Shown: positions 31,265 to 38,836, counted from the first letter of the stretch. The stretch: 64,000 nucleotides of DNA from Spartobacteria bacterium (GCA_021324395.1 JAJPJG010000036.1:1-64000); one strand, 5' to 3'. Numbers and translations: made by a program. The notes: generated by a model not told the origin, from the sequence alone.

Positions 31265-31483
31265 TCAGGAAAAGATTTCGGAGAGTTTGAGCTGCGCTTT
31301 TTCCGCGTTGCGGATCGCGAACGCGGTGAACTGGCAGTGCTCGGCCTTCAACCGGTCGGGATGGATCAGCGCGATGCCCTCGAGCAGATCGGCGCGCTCG
31401 AGCGGCGGGAGATTGGCGACTTGCAACGCCGCGGCCTCGGCAACGACGCGGAGTAGATGGTGGCGCTTGGTTTTTCGTTTCAT
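31265..31483 (-). CDS. Small early prophage protein of unknown function
   Basis: 72 residues from MKRKTKRHHLLRVVAEAAAL. Basic start and helical body (NLPPLERADLLEGIALIHPD). It overlaps the Ner-like gene by 4 bp and ends 3 bp before the next gene. No family recognised. Confidence 0.5.
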   Translation of the reverse strand: MKRKTKRHHLLRVVAEAAALQVANLPPLERADLLEGIALIHPDRLKAEHCQFTAFAIRNAEKAQLKLSEIFS

Positions 31484-31698
31484 AGGTGGAGGGCGCCCTC
31501 GATTTGCTCACGGATGAGCGGGAAGCGATTTTGATTGATGGCCTTGCTCACGCTGCTGCGCGGCCTCCCGATTTGTGCGGAAAGTTCCGTGACAGAAAGC
31601 CCGCGCTGGATAAGGGCGATCTTCGCGCGCTGGCAGAAGGAGGATTTTGCTTGCACTTTTGTTGACTTACGTGGCATCTGTCTCGGAGTTGCATTCAC
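31480..31698 (-). CDS. Cro/Ner-like helix-turn-helix regulator
   Basis: 72 residues from MNATPRQMPRKSTKVQAKSS; a shorter start at MPRKSTK (31677) is equally possible. The HTH is clear: RAKIALIQRGLSVTELSAQI, GRPRSSVSKAINQNRF. It is the first gene of the early operon, divergent from the repressor, and probably turns down early transcription as Ner does in Mu. Confidence 0.75.
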   Translation of the reverse strand: MNATPRQMPRKSTKVQAKSSFCQRAKIALIQRGLSVTELSAQIGRPRSSVSKAINQNRFPLIREQIEGALHL

Positions 31699-31746
31699 AA
31701 CTGTGCACTATAAGGCAACAGGAGTGAACACGAGTCAACAGAAAAA
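31699..31746. promoter_or_regulatory. Divergent early/repressor control region
   Basis: This 48-bp gap between the Ner-like and repressor genes, plus the flanking start regions, must hold both start sites. Visible pieces are a TATAAG box near 31708-31713, TTGACT on the minus strand (about 31733-31738), and similar short words GTGAACACGAG, GTCAACAG and GGCAACAG that may be repressor half-sites. The exact promoters cannot be fixed by eye. Confidence 0.45.
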
Positions 31747-32448
31747 ATGAACAAAAGTGAAAATTTTTCCGAGCGCCTCCGAAAATGGCGTGCGCGGATG
31801 AATTTCACCCAGGATGAAGCGCGCAAGGCGCTCGACATCGGGCGCAGTTATTACTCGCAAATCGAGTCGGGAAAACGCCGCGCGAGCAATTTCCTGATGC
31901 AAAAATTTGAGCTGATCGAGAACGCGCCGGCGTCGCTGATCGCCGATGTGCTCGACGACCAATCAGCGCGGACGATGGAACACGCCCAGGCGTCAGGTTA
32001 TGTCACTAGCCGCCCGAAACTAAGCGAAGGCCGCGTGCTCAAAGTGCGCCGGCTGCCATTGATCGGCTGGGCTCAGGCCGGGCAGGCCGTCGATTTCGAG
32101 GACATCGTGGACTGGGACGAAAGCGTGACCGTGGAGATCAACGATCCGCGCGCGATCGCCGTGCGCGTCCGCGGCGACAGCATGGCGCCCGACATCATGG
32201 AAGGGGACATCGTAGTCGCATCGACGAGCGACAAAGCCGAGGATGAGCAGATCGTGATCGCCCGGCTCAGGGATGAGGGTGTGGTGCTGAAAAAGCTAAA
32301 GATCGTTGATGCGGCTGCGCGCCTTTTCCGCCTGGTCAGCCTCAATCCTAAATATCCACCGATCGATCGGACCGAGGACCAGTTCTTTTGGATCTACCCG
32401 GTCGATCAACTCATCAAGCGCATGCGCAACTACAAGTATTACATATGA
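31747..32448 (+). CDS. Phage repressor with S24 (LexA/CI-type) self-cleavage domain
   Basis: 233 residues from MNKSENFSERLRKWRARMNF. The N-terminal HTH (FTQDEARKALDIGRSYYSQI) recognises DNA. Residues about 105-225 are the S24 domain: RVRGDSMAPDIMEGD holds the catalytic Ser, and VVLKKLK the Lys. PLIGWAQAG is the cleavage-site region (Ala-Gly). It keeps the prophage silent and is cleaved on DNA damage. It ends in an ATGA overlap with the following secreted-protein gene. Confidence 0.86.
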   Translation: MNKSENFSERLRKWRARMNFTQDEARKALDIGRSYYSQIESGKRRASNFLMQKFELIENAPASLIADVLDDQSARTMEHAQASGYVTSRPKLSEGRVLKVRRLPLIGWAQAGQAVDFEDIVDWDESVTVEINDPRAIAVRVRGDSMAPDIMEGDIVVASTSDKAEDEQIVIARLRDEGVVLKKLKIVDAAARLFRLVSLNPKYPPIDRTEDQFFWIYPVDQLIKRMRNYKYYI

Positions 32449-33101
32449 AAACGATACTTTGTTTAACGGCAATACTAGCGATCAACCTCACGTCGAATGC
32501 TCAATCTAATCGCGGAAGTGATGGTCTGGATCGACGCCCTGGGGCACCACCCATTGTGAGCCAAAGCCTCAACGTGTTTGACCACACGATCGTCACACTC
32601 AGTGGCGAAAAATATCACCCAGAGCAGATTTCACGTGTCGATCCGGATGGTATCATGTTCACCACTGACAGCGGGATCGTGAAGGTGGACATGGAGAATC
32701 TACCAGCGGCCGTGAGAACAAAATATAAGCTCAATGCGCATGACGCCTCCGAGTTTCGCGCGAAGGTTGCATTAGCCAAAGCCAACCGCTCGGCGAAAGA
32801 AATCGCCGATGACCAGGACAAGGAGCTCGCATCCAAGATCGAAGCGTCCGGCGGTGAAATGAGCATCACGGTGATCCAGACCACATCGCTGGGCACCCTC
32901 GCGATGGCGCCAGACTACCGGAACATCTTTGTATATGGGCTCAGCGGTCTCGGTGACGGCGACACCTGGCGAGGCAGGGTCTATCCGACCGGGCGCGATT
33001 TTGTTTACACCACTGTGCTCGGGGCTGAGAGCCGAGTGCATTCGTTTGCCACATCGCTCGAGATGGCGATTCGTATCAACAAAAACAACCCGCAGGAATG
33101 A
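32445..33101 (+). CDS. Exported protein coupled to the phage repressor (candidate lysogenic-conversion gene)
   Basis: 218 residues from MKTILCLTAILAINLTSNAQ, start at 32445 inside the repressor stop (ATGA). A signal peptide (hydrophobic core CLTAILAINLT, cleavage near NAQS) is followed by a mixed domain with FDHTIVTLSGEKYHPEQIS and helical segments. The region DGDTWRGRVYPTGRDFVYTT is conserved-looking but not recognised. Being coupled to the repressor, it should be made in the lysogen and act in the cell envelope or outside. Confidence 0.7.
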   Translation: MKTILCLTAILAINLTSNAQSNRGSDGLDRRPGAPPIVSQSLNVFDHTIVTLSGEKYHPEQISRVDPDGIMFTTDSGIVKVDMENLPAAVRTKYKLNAHDASEFRAKVALAKANRSAKEIADDQDKELASKIEASGGEMSITVIQTTSLGTLAMAPDYRNIFVYGLSGLGDGDTWRGRVYPTGRDFVYTTVLGAESRVHSFATSLEMAIRINKNNPQE

Positions 33102-33192
33102 GCCGGGTAGTTCTCGTGGCTTTAAGTTCCGCGGGCTATCCGCGGTGAGCCGGCGCTTACTTCGCGACCTGTCAGCGATGCGTTCCAATTTT

Positions 33193-33331
33193 AACTAACA
33201 ACCCTTTTCGTCTTGGTTACGTGACACTTTTCACTGGGTGTTTCAAACTTTTTGCGCGGTTACAGTGTTGAGGTCATCGAAAGTTAGACGTCGGAGCGGT
33301 CAGCGGTTGGCTGGAGCGCTTGGTTAGATGC
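33193..33331 (-). other. attC-like end of an orphan gene cassette
   Basis: On the minus strand the gene 33284-33769 ends in GCATCTAACCAAGCGCTCC (33331 to 33313), giving inverse core ATCTAAC and the peptide tail NQALQPTADRSD. This peptide is a familiar by-product of attC sites at the end of cassette genes. The box ATCTAAC (33323-33329 region) is the exact complement of GTTAGAT at the cassette start (33770-33776). A possible second box, AACTAAC on the plus strand (33193-33199), lies 130 bp away. The inner arms are not clearly complementary, so the site may be damaged or cut by the prophage end. Confidence 0.5.
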
Positions 33332-33769
33332 ATTCTTTGTCTGAAATGTGCGCCTTACATCAGCGTGATGAAGCACAGCCGCTAGGAAAGCAGGTGGTGT
33401 AAGGAAGCAGACGAGAGCGCACACACTGATGACCAATCGCACGCCGGAATGCGCCGAAGGCGACCGCAACTGGTGATGCTCATACAGGAAAACGAACGTC
33501 GCGAGAGCTGCGACGATGCAGTATGTCGTGAGAAGTAGGGCGCGACGTGCCCACTCACGTCCGGTGTAAAGCGGGAATGCGAGAAATAAGAAGACACAGC
33601 CGCAAACGGAAACGATAAACTGCGCAGGGCTGTCAAGCGTGTATGTTCGAAGCGAATTCGCGGCCGAAAGTTCAGCTCCGAATGCAACTGTAACGGCCGC
33701 TCCAAAGGTGCCCGAAGCAACCGCCATGAGCCGCGGCCAAGATAATGTCCGAGTAGTGCGCTTTAGCAT
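33284..33769 (-). CDS. Integral membrane protein in an orphan integron-type gene cassette
   Basis: 161 residues from MLKRTTRTLSWPRLMAVASG. Four hydrophobic segments are visible (AVASGTFGAAVTVAFGAEL, FIVSVCGCVFLFLAFPLY, ALLLTTYCIVAALATFVFLY, VISVCALVCFLTPPAFLAA). The C-terminal NQALQPTADRSDV is encoded by the attC-like end, not by a folded domain. The start ATG lies within the cassette core (GTTAGATG). No function can be assigned. It is on the minus strand, next to the prophage end. Confidence 0.62.
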   Translation of the reverse strand: MLKRTTRTLSWPRLMAVASGTFGAAVTVAFGAELSAANSLRTYTLDSPAQFIVSVCGCVFLFLAFPLYTGREWARRALLLTTYCIVAALATFVFLYEHHQLRSPSAHSGVRLVISVCALVCFLTPPAFLAAVLHHADVRRTFQTKNASNQALQPTADRSDV

Positions 33770-33776
33770 CTAACTT
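33770..33776 (-). other. Cassette core site GTTAGAT
   Basis: GTTAGAT reads 5' to 3' on the minus strand and meets the GTTRRRY consensus. It continues as GTTAGATGC, which pairs over 9 bases with GCATCTAAC at the far end of the same gene. This is the signature of a gene cassette: a start core that is the reverse complement of its own attC inverse core. Confidence 0.55.
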
Positions 33777-33914
33777 TGAAATAGGCGAAACAGGGTTGCT
33801 TCTGAAAAAGTGGAAAGTGTTCGCATAAAATCGAGTGCCTTGTCCGTTTGTCAGAGAAGGAATTCGTATAAAAAAGGGCTGCCGACAAGCCGGAACTCCC
33901 CGACCAGGTGAGCG

Positions 33915-33965
33915 GTATTATGCGAAACGGCGGCGTTGCAGCCGCCGCTCGCAAAAGAGTTAGTG
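33915..33965 (-). other. attC-like hairpin after the 33983-34600 gene
   Basis: CACTAAC (33959-33965 on the minus strand), then TGCGA-G-CGGCGGC pairs with GCCGCCG-TT-TCGCA, 12 bp with unpaired bases, ending GCATAATACC. The outer right box is poor. It could be a decayed attC site or a plain hairpin at the gene end; no U-tract follows. From about 33777 to 33914 I see no gene. Confidence 0.35.
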
Positions 33966-33982
33966 AGAGCTATGAGCCAGCC

Positions 33983-34600
33983 TTACGGACGCCAGACGGC
34001 GCTGACGATGTCGCTGGGCTGGCCGACTTCCTCGTCGCCGATGACGGCGATGACCTGGTATTCGCGTTCCTCGGCTTTGCCGTCGGCGCTCGGCGTGTCG
34101 TCGTCGAGCGGGAAGCGGACGCGTTTGCTGGCGTGCAGGCGGAATCCGGCCTCGCCTTTTTTGCGGACGTAGACGTTCACGCTGTCGGCGCCGTTCTTTT
34201 TGACCATGATTTCGTTGCGGCCTTTTTGTTCGGTGACGGTGAGCCTGGGCTTGAGGTTGGCGGGGTCGGTGCTGGCGGAGGGGGTGTTGACGTCGAGCAC
34301 GTCGCCTTTGCCGTCGTTCCAGCCGCGGCTTTTTTTCATGTTGCCGATGTCTTGGCGGACTTCGGGCAATTGATCGGCGATGAGGTGCTGGAGTGTGCCG
34401 GTGGCGGCGCTGACGGTCGCCTGGGCATCGAGCACTGCCTGTGCGGCGTCGCGGATTTGCTGGACGCGGGCGACAAAGGCGGCGATGCGGGCGGCGTCCC
34501 AGCCCTCGACGCCGGCGAGCTGCGCGGTGGCGTTGTCGATAATGTTTTGCGTCCAGTCGCGGATGTTGATGAAGCTGTCGGGAAAGAAGTCTTTAGGCAT
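33983..34600 (-). CDS. Small protein with helical N-terminus and beta-rich C-terminus, associated with a 21-nt array
   Basis: 205 residues from MPKDFFPDSFINIRDWTQNI. Residues 1-90 are helical (AARIAAFVARVQQIRDAAQA, VLDAQATVSAATGTLQHL). A short Lys-rich loop follows, and residues 120-205 have repeated strands (KPRLTVTEQKGRNEIMVKK, VNVYVRKKGEAGFRLHASKR), like a fibronectin-like domain. Similar two-part proteins that start MPxDxxP and end in such a domain occur as scattered paralogues in Verrucomicrobia (from memory). It follows the array at 34669-34858 with 12 bp between the two genes. Confidence 0.6.
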   Translation of the reverse strand: MPKDFFPDSFINIRDWTQNIIDNATAQLAGVEGWDAARIAAFVARVQQIRDAAQAVLDAQATVSAATGTLQHLIADQLPEVRQDIGNMKKSRGWNDGKGDVLDVNTPSASTDPANLKPRLTVTEQKGRNEIMVKKNGADSVNVYVRKKGEAGFRLHASKRVRFPLDDDTPSADGKAEEREYQVIAVIGDEEVGQPSDIVSAVWRP

Positions 34601-34611
34601 AATTTGTATGA

Positions 34612-34917
34612 TTAGTTGGATTGTTGGTTGTTTTTGCTCACTCCGGAGTGATTCCAGAGTAAATTGGGTTCCCGTCTACGTAGACGGGAGTTCCCGGGTC
34701 GGACCCGGGAGCTCCCGGATGGAAAAATTGCGCTCCCTTTTCGGAAAAGTGCCGTCCCTTCTGTGACAACCGCCGCCCCTTTCGAGGCCACTGCGCTCCC
34801 TTTCGAGGAAAGTGACGGCGATTGCGTCAACTCCGCCGTCACTCTCGCGGGACGGGGACCGAAACCGCCGCGCCGGGCGATTGCATTTTCGGTTTCGCTA
34901 AAAGCTGCTGCGCTCAT
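34612..34917 (-). CDS. Heptapeptide-repeat ORF over a 21-nt array (uncertain whether a protein gene)
   Basis: 101 residues from MSAAAFSETENAIARRGGFG. From about residue 35 the sequence has a seven-residue period: SKGSAVA, SKGAAVV, TEGTALF, RKGSAIF, PSGSSRV, RPGNSRL. This follows from the 21-nt DNA array. A promoter-like TTGACA-N17-GCTTGG stands 36 bp upstream of the ATG, as at the other locus (59.7 kb). It may be a small leader protein or only an open frame over structured DNA. Confidence 0.4.
   Translation of the reverse strand: MSAAAFSETENAIARRGGFGPRPARVTAELTQSPSLSSKGSAVASKGAAVVTEGTALFRKGSAIFPSGSSRVRPGNSRLRRREPNLLWNHSGVSKNNQQSN
34669..34858. repeat. 21-nt-periodic palindrome-rich array B
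   Basis: Units begin with C/T-rich CTCCC or GTCCC at 34691, 34712, 34733, 34754, 34775 and 34796, exactly 21 nt apart; units on either side (34669, 34817, 34838) are more divergent. The second half of each unit is an inverted repeat that differs from unit to unit: GTCTACGTAGAC, GGGTCGGACCC, TTTTCGGAAAA, TTTCGAGGAAA. The hairpins are kept while their sequence changes. This does not fit CRISPR repeats, which keep the repeat constant and separate it by spacers. Confidence 0.7.
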
Positions 34918-34953
34918 GTCGGCAATGAGCTTGCGGCAGGCGGCGAATCAGCG

Positions 34954-35084
34954 CCAAGCGCGCCGTTTTACCAATCTGTCAAAAACCCTGCTTCGCTTTT
35001 TTCGCGGATTTGCCGCGCTGGAAATCGCGGCACTTCTCGCAGAAAAGAAGGCAAACCCTTTTTTTTTACCAATCTGTCAAAAAC
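34954..35084 (-). promoter_or_regulatory. TTGACA-N17-GCTTGG element with a 21-bp direct repeat upstream of the array locus
   Basis: On the minus strand TTGACA (34982-34977) is followed after 17 nt by GCTTGG (34959-34954), 36 bp before the ATG at 34917. The 21 bp at 34966-34986 recur exactly at 35064-35084 (TTGACAGATTGGTAAAA is the core on the minus strand). The same TTGACA-N17-GCTTGG occurs at 59.76 kb. The rest of the 34918-35150 gap holds no gene. Confidence 0.55.
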
Positions 35085-35150
35085 GTATGCCGGCCTGGAA
35101 TGTTGGAAACGCATTGAGCCGGAGTTTGCCGCCGCCCCTTCAGGACTGAT

Positions 35151-37505
35151 TTACTGAACCAGCGTGACCTTGCGCGTGGCGTCGGGGGTCGAGATGTTGC
35201 CGGCGACGTCGGTGGCGCGGACGTGGATGGTGTTCGCGCCGGGCTGGAGCGGCTGTGCGGAGGTGTCGAAGCTCCATGTCGTGGTGCCGTTGGCGGTTTG
35301 GAAGTTCGATGTCGGGTTTGCGGCGTTTTCGATCCAGTATTCCACTTTGGCGACGCCGTAGCGGTCGCTGGCTTTGCCTTTTGCGGTGATGGTGGGATTG
35401 CGGGTGCGTGCGCCGTTGAGCGGTGCGCTGATGGTGAGGGTCGGTGGCGTGGTGTCGTGGAGTAGTCCGAATGTGGTGATGCGCCGGAGCGAGGCGACGT
35501 AGACTTTGCCGTTGGCGACGGTGGCCGGGACGAACTTCATGGCGGTGGTGAGCGCGTCGCGATTTTGCGGGGCCTGGGTGCTGTTGTAGAGTTCGAGCGA
35601 GACGTCGCTGGCTGCGTAGGCGTGAAGCACGGCGGGGTCGGAGTTTTCGCGTTCGATTTCCCAGACGATTCCTCCGCTCGTGCCGCTGGCGGAGATGCTC
35701 GGGGTCGCGCCGGGAAAGCCGAAGATCGCGGAATTGGATGAGGAAAGCGCGAGGGTGCCGCTGGTGAGTGTGAAGGCTTTGAGCATGTCGTGCCCGCCGT
35801 AGTCGGAGCCGTGGATGTAGAGGGTGTTGTTGAAAAACGCGGGGGTGCCGAAGAGGCCGACGATGCCGTTGTCGATCTTTTGCACGACGTGGTCGCCGCT
35901 TTGATCGAAGCCGCCAAGGTTGTCGCGGTCGAGCACGTAGAGCGGTGAGATGAACGGGCCGGCGCCGGTGTTGCTCTCGTCGACGGTTTTGCCGGAGACG
36001 ATGGTGAGATTCGGCGTGGTGCCGGATTGCGCGGGCAAAAGGATGATGCCGCTGCTGCCGAGATCGGCGTCCTGGTCGTCGCGGAAGATCTGGTCCGCCG
36101 GGCAGAAGAAGTCATCGATGCTGAGTGAGCCATCGTTGGCGACTTTCAGGCGAAGCACGCAGTCGCCGTAGTTATTGCCGATGTGTTTTTGGCTGCCGTC
36201 GAGGTCGAAGGTGCCGTTTCCGGTGGTGCAAAAGATGTGATTGTTCGTGTCCGAGGCGAGTCCGCAGCCGGATTGCCAGATTCCTGCGCCGTAGCCATCG
36301 GGTGTGAGGTTGAGCACGGCGACCTGGGCAAGCGTCTGCGCGTCATATCCCATGACGATGCCGTGGTATGGCGGGTTGTCGCCGTGCGATGCCCACGCGA
36401 TGTAGATGTTGCCGTTGAGCAAAAGGAGCGCGGGACGCTGCGCCTGTCGCAGTGGATTGAAGCGGATGTTCGTGCCGTCCGAGCCATCGCCGGTGCCCGG
36501 CATCGTGGCGTCGATGATCTTCGGGCCGCCGGGTTTTTCCTTGCCGGTGGTGATATCGAGCGCGTGCAAGCGCTGCACGTAGTGTCCGTGCTCTTTTGTT
36601 TTCGCGAGACAGTAAAGTGTGCCTGTGCCCGCATCGATGACGGGTGTGCTGGTGATGCCGATTTCCGGCACGAGATCCTCGGAGTCGGTGTCCTTCGCGG
36701 GAACGGTGGTGATGCCGGCGGCGGGGTTGATGAATGAACGATGCCAAAGCGGCGCAGCGTTCCCTTTTAGCGCATTGTCGGCATCGAATGCGTAAACGCT
36801 ATCATGCTCCGTCGCGACGAAGAGGACGGTGTGCGTGCCCTTTTTCGGAATCGCGACATTTCGCAAAACAAGCGGCTGCGCGTAGACATAGCCGTCGACA
36901 TTATGGGAAAAAAGTTTGCCGAACTGCCCGACATCCACGGTCGAGGGAGTGAGGATGCTTTCGTTCGCGTTGAGTCCGGTGCGCTGGTTGTCGTTGTGGT
37001 GCGTGAGCACGTCGGCTCCGAGCTTTACGGAATCGCCATTGAAGTTTGTGGGCGTCGCGTAACCGATCGTGGTTTGCGATCCGCTGAAATGAAGCGCGTG
37101 GATGCCATCGACCGGTAACGATGTATAACTGTGAACGTCGAGCGTCTCTCCCGGATTGCCGTATTGGATGGTGCCGTTGGTGAGATTGAGGAAATGAGCC
37201 GGCAACGTGAAGTCGGGCGTCACGCCGGCGATCGGTCCAGTGGCGATGAGCAGATGATGGTTCGCGGTCTGGTTGCTGGAGAGATTCGAGGGGAAATTAA
37301 ACGTCGCGTTCGTCGCGCCGATGGAATCGAGTTTCGCGCCGTTGCTGAAGAGGAGGTTTTCGCCATCGGCCGGATTGAGCATCTCGACAAACTGCACCGA
37401 GCCGTCGGCATTCGAGTAGATCTGGTCGATTTTCCAAAGGTGAAACGAAGCATGTGCGCGTAGGGACAAAGCGATTGCGCAAAAAAGAAATAGGGCCTTT
37501 TTCAT
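35151..37505 (-). CDS. Exported quinoprotein-like beta-propeller protein with C-terminal Ig-like domain
   Basis: 784 residues from MKKALFLFCAIALSLRAHAS, a signal peptide with AHAS cleavage. After a short N-terminal beta domain (VQFVEMLNPADGENL) a long propeller follows (residues about 170-690: VLFVATEHDSVYAFDADNAL, GTLYCLAKTKEHGHYVQR, NHIFCTTGNGTFDLDG), of the PQQ-enzyme repeat type. The last 90 residues are an Ig-like domain (TPPTLTISAPLNGARTRNPT, IHVRATDVAGN). It probably acts outside the cell. No PQQ-binding residues can be named with confidence. Confidence 0.72.
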   Translation of the reverse strand: MKKALFLFCAIALSLRAHASFHLWKIDQIYSNADGSVQFVEMLNPADGENLLFSNGAKLDSIGATNATFNFPSNLSSNQTANHHLLIATGPIAGVTPDFTLPAHFLNLTNGTIQYGNPGETLDVHSYTSLPVDGIHALHFSGSQTTIGYATPTNFNGDSVKLGADVLTHHNDNQRTGLNANESILTPSTVDVGQFGKLFSHNVDGYVYAQPLVLRNVAIPKKGTHTVLFVATEHDSVYAFDADNALKGNAAPLWHRSFINPAAGITTVPAKDTDSEDLVPEIGITSTPVIDAGTGTLYCLAKTKEHGHYVQRLHALDITTGKEKPGGPKIIDATMPGTGDGSDGTNIRFNPLRQAQRPALLLLNGNIYIAWASHGDNPPYHGIVMGYDAQTLAQVAVLNLTPDGYGAGIWQSGCGLASDTNNHIFCTTGNGTFDLDGSQKHIGNNYGDCVLRLKVANDGSLSIDDFFCPADQIFRDDQDADLGSSGIILLPAQSGTTPNLTIVSGKTVDESNTGAGPFISPLYVLDRDNLGGFDQSGDHVVQKIDNGIVGLFGTPAFFNNTLYIHGSDYGGHDMLKAFTLTSGTLALSSSNSAIFGFPGATPSISASGTSGGIVWEIERENSDPAVLHAYAASDVSLELYNSTQAPQNRDALTTAMKFVPATVANGKVYVASLRRITTFGLLHDTTPPTLTISAPLNGARTRNPTITAKGKASDRYGVAKVEYWIENAANPTSNFQTANGTTTWSFDTSAQPLQPGANTIHVRATDVAGNISTPDATRKVTLVQ

Positions 37506-37540
37506 TCCGTAATGCCGATTTTAAGCAGCCGCTTTCGCGC

Positions 37541-38038
37541 CTACGACTCGATTTTCTTGAATTTTTGCGGGACGCCCTGCGTTTGCTTGCGGAGCGCGGC
37601 AACCATTTGCGCGACGTAACCTTTGTGCGTGCGCGGCGAAAGGATTTCGAGACTGCGCCGGGGCGAGCCCCATTGGAGAATTTTGATTTCGACATTGCGC
37701 ACTCCCCATCGCCGCATGCCGTCGCGTGTGTTTTTGTAGAGGTCGATCGTGTCTGTGCCGACGAGCGCCGAGCCGTAATCGTCGATCTCGCAGATTTCGC
37801 CGGTGCTGATGATTTGGAACCGCGTGCCGAGCGGATACCGCGACCAATCGGCCGAAGCGCTGTGGACGACGCCGCAGCTCAGCCGCTGACCACACGCGTT
37901 GTTACGCCCGCCTGCCTCGGTGTGAGTGTAAGCAGTCGTGCGCACATGTTTGGTCGCGACGCTTCGGCCCGGCTTCTGCGTGGCGCAGCCGGCGGCAAGG
38001 AAAACGATGATGAGCAAAACCGGGCGGAGTTTTGGCAT
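37541..38038 (-). CDS. Lipoprotein with 3D (DPBB-like) domain
   Basis: 165 residues from MPKLRPVLLIIVFLAAGCATQ; the lipobox LAAGC places it in the envelope. The 3D domain shows TTAYTHTEAGGRNNACGQRL, WSRYPLGTRFQI, and CEIDDYGSALVGTDTIDLY, with its conserved Asp residues. Such domains occur in MltA-type peptidoglycan hydrolases and RpfB-like proteins; this one is stand-alone. A role in wall turnover is likely. Confidence 0.75.
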   Translation of the reverse strand: MPKLRPVLLIIVFLAAGCATQKPGRSVATKHVRTTAYTHTEAGGRNNACGQRLSCGVVHSASADWSRYPLGTRFQIISTGEICEIDDYGSALVGTDTIDLYKNTRDGMRRWGVRNVEIKILQWGSPRRSLEILSPRTHKGYVAQMVAALRKQTQGVPQKFKKIES

Positions 38039-38161
38039 GGGCGGGGAAGCTTTGCTGACAAGCAAAACCGCGCTGTTGTTAATGAATGACGCCGAAAAAT
38101 GCAAGGCTCGTTTGCCGTTTTCACGCTTGGACAGGCCGTTTCGCTCGAATACTTTTTAGCT

Positions 38162-38836
38162 ATGAGCACGTTCCCCACTTTAAAAAAGAACATCAGCGAA
38201 TCTGAACGAATCGTCTCCGCCGTCGGCGGCGCGGCCATGGTCGCGCTCGGCCTGTCCAAACGCGGCATCCTCGGCTGGTTCAGCGCCACGCTCGGCAGCG
38301 CGTTGCTATTTCGCGGAGTTAGCGGCAATTGCCAGCTTTACGAGGCACTCGACATCAGCACGGCCGGTCCGGACGATTACTCGCGGATCAGCGTGCCGGG
38401 AAATCGCGGCATCAAGATCGAGCAATCGTTTTTTGTGCAGCGTTCGCCGGAAGAACTCTTTCGAACCTGGCGTAATTTTGAAAATCTACCGCACTTCATG
38501 AAGCATCTCGAGTCGGTGCGAGTGCTCGACGAAAAACGCTCGCATTGGGTGGCGCGCGGACTGGGTGGACGGAAGATTAGTTGGAATGCTGAAGTCATCA
38601 ACGAACATCCTAACGAAATGATCGCGTGGCGTTCGCTCGACGGTGATGTGCGGCACGCGGGCACCGTCCGCTTTTTGCCGGCTCCCGGCGGAACAGACGT
38701 GCGCATTTCGCTCGAATACGATGTGCCCGGCGGCGCAGTCGGCGCAGCAGTCGCGCGGATTTTTCATGAAGAGCCGTCGCAACAAATCGAATCCGACATG
38801 ATGCGCTTCAAGCAAATGATGGAAGCCGCCGGCTAA
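38162..38836 (+). CDS. DUF2892 + SRPBCC (START-like) membrane-associated protein
   Basis: 224 residues from MSTFPTLKKNISESERIVSA. Residues 10-65 are the DUF2892 membrane part (GGAAMVALGLSKRGILGW, ALLFRGVSGNCQLYEAL). Residues 75-220 form an SRPBCC/polyketide-cyclase-like fold (KIEQSFFVQRSPEELFRTWR, NFENLPHFMKHLESVRVLD, GTDVRISLEYDVPGGAVG), which binds hydrophobic ligands. The same fusion is widespread in bacteria and is often linked to stress. It is transcribed away from the lipoprotein gene. Confidence 0.8.
   Translation: MSTFPTLKKNISESERIVSAVGGAAMVALGLSKRGILGWFSATLGSALLFRGVSGNCQLYEALDISTAGPDDYSRISVPGNRGIKIEQSFFVQRSPEELFRTWRNFENLPHFMKHLESVRVLDEKRSHWVARGLGGRKISWNAEVINEHPNEMIAWRSLDGDVRHAGTVRFLPAPGGTDVRISLEYDVPGGAVGAAVARIFHEEPSQQIESDMMRFKQMMEAAG

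Larger units (their letters stand above)
1..33101 (-). mobile_element. Mu-like transposable prophage (left part of the window; distal end beyond base 1)
   Basis: A Mu-type gene order is visible from right to left: repressor, Ner/Cro-like gene, DDE transposase A, AAA+ ATPase B, Gam, small early genes, MuF, gpG-like, protease I, gpT capsid, tail genes and a holin-like gene. Nearly all genes are on the minus strand and many overlap by 1-8 bp. The tail has one tape-measure protein and no recognisable sheath, which suggests a siphovirus-like tail as in B3/D3112-type transposable phages. The large terminase and portal genes are not found, and an integron-like module occupies their usual position. 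The right end is somewhere between 33101 and about 33290; the exact terminus cannot be fixed by eye. Confidence 0.88.

Noticed and set aside
34669-34858. A CRISPR array
   Set aside because: The repeated word is short, the variable part is itself palindromic, the unit is 21 nt, and no cas gene is near.
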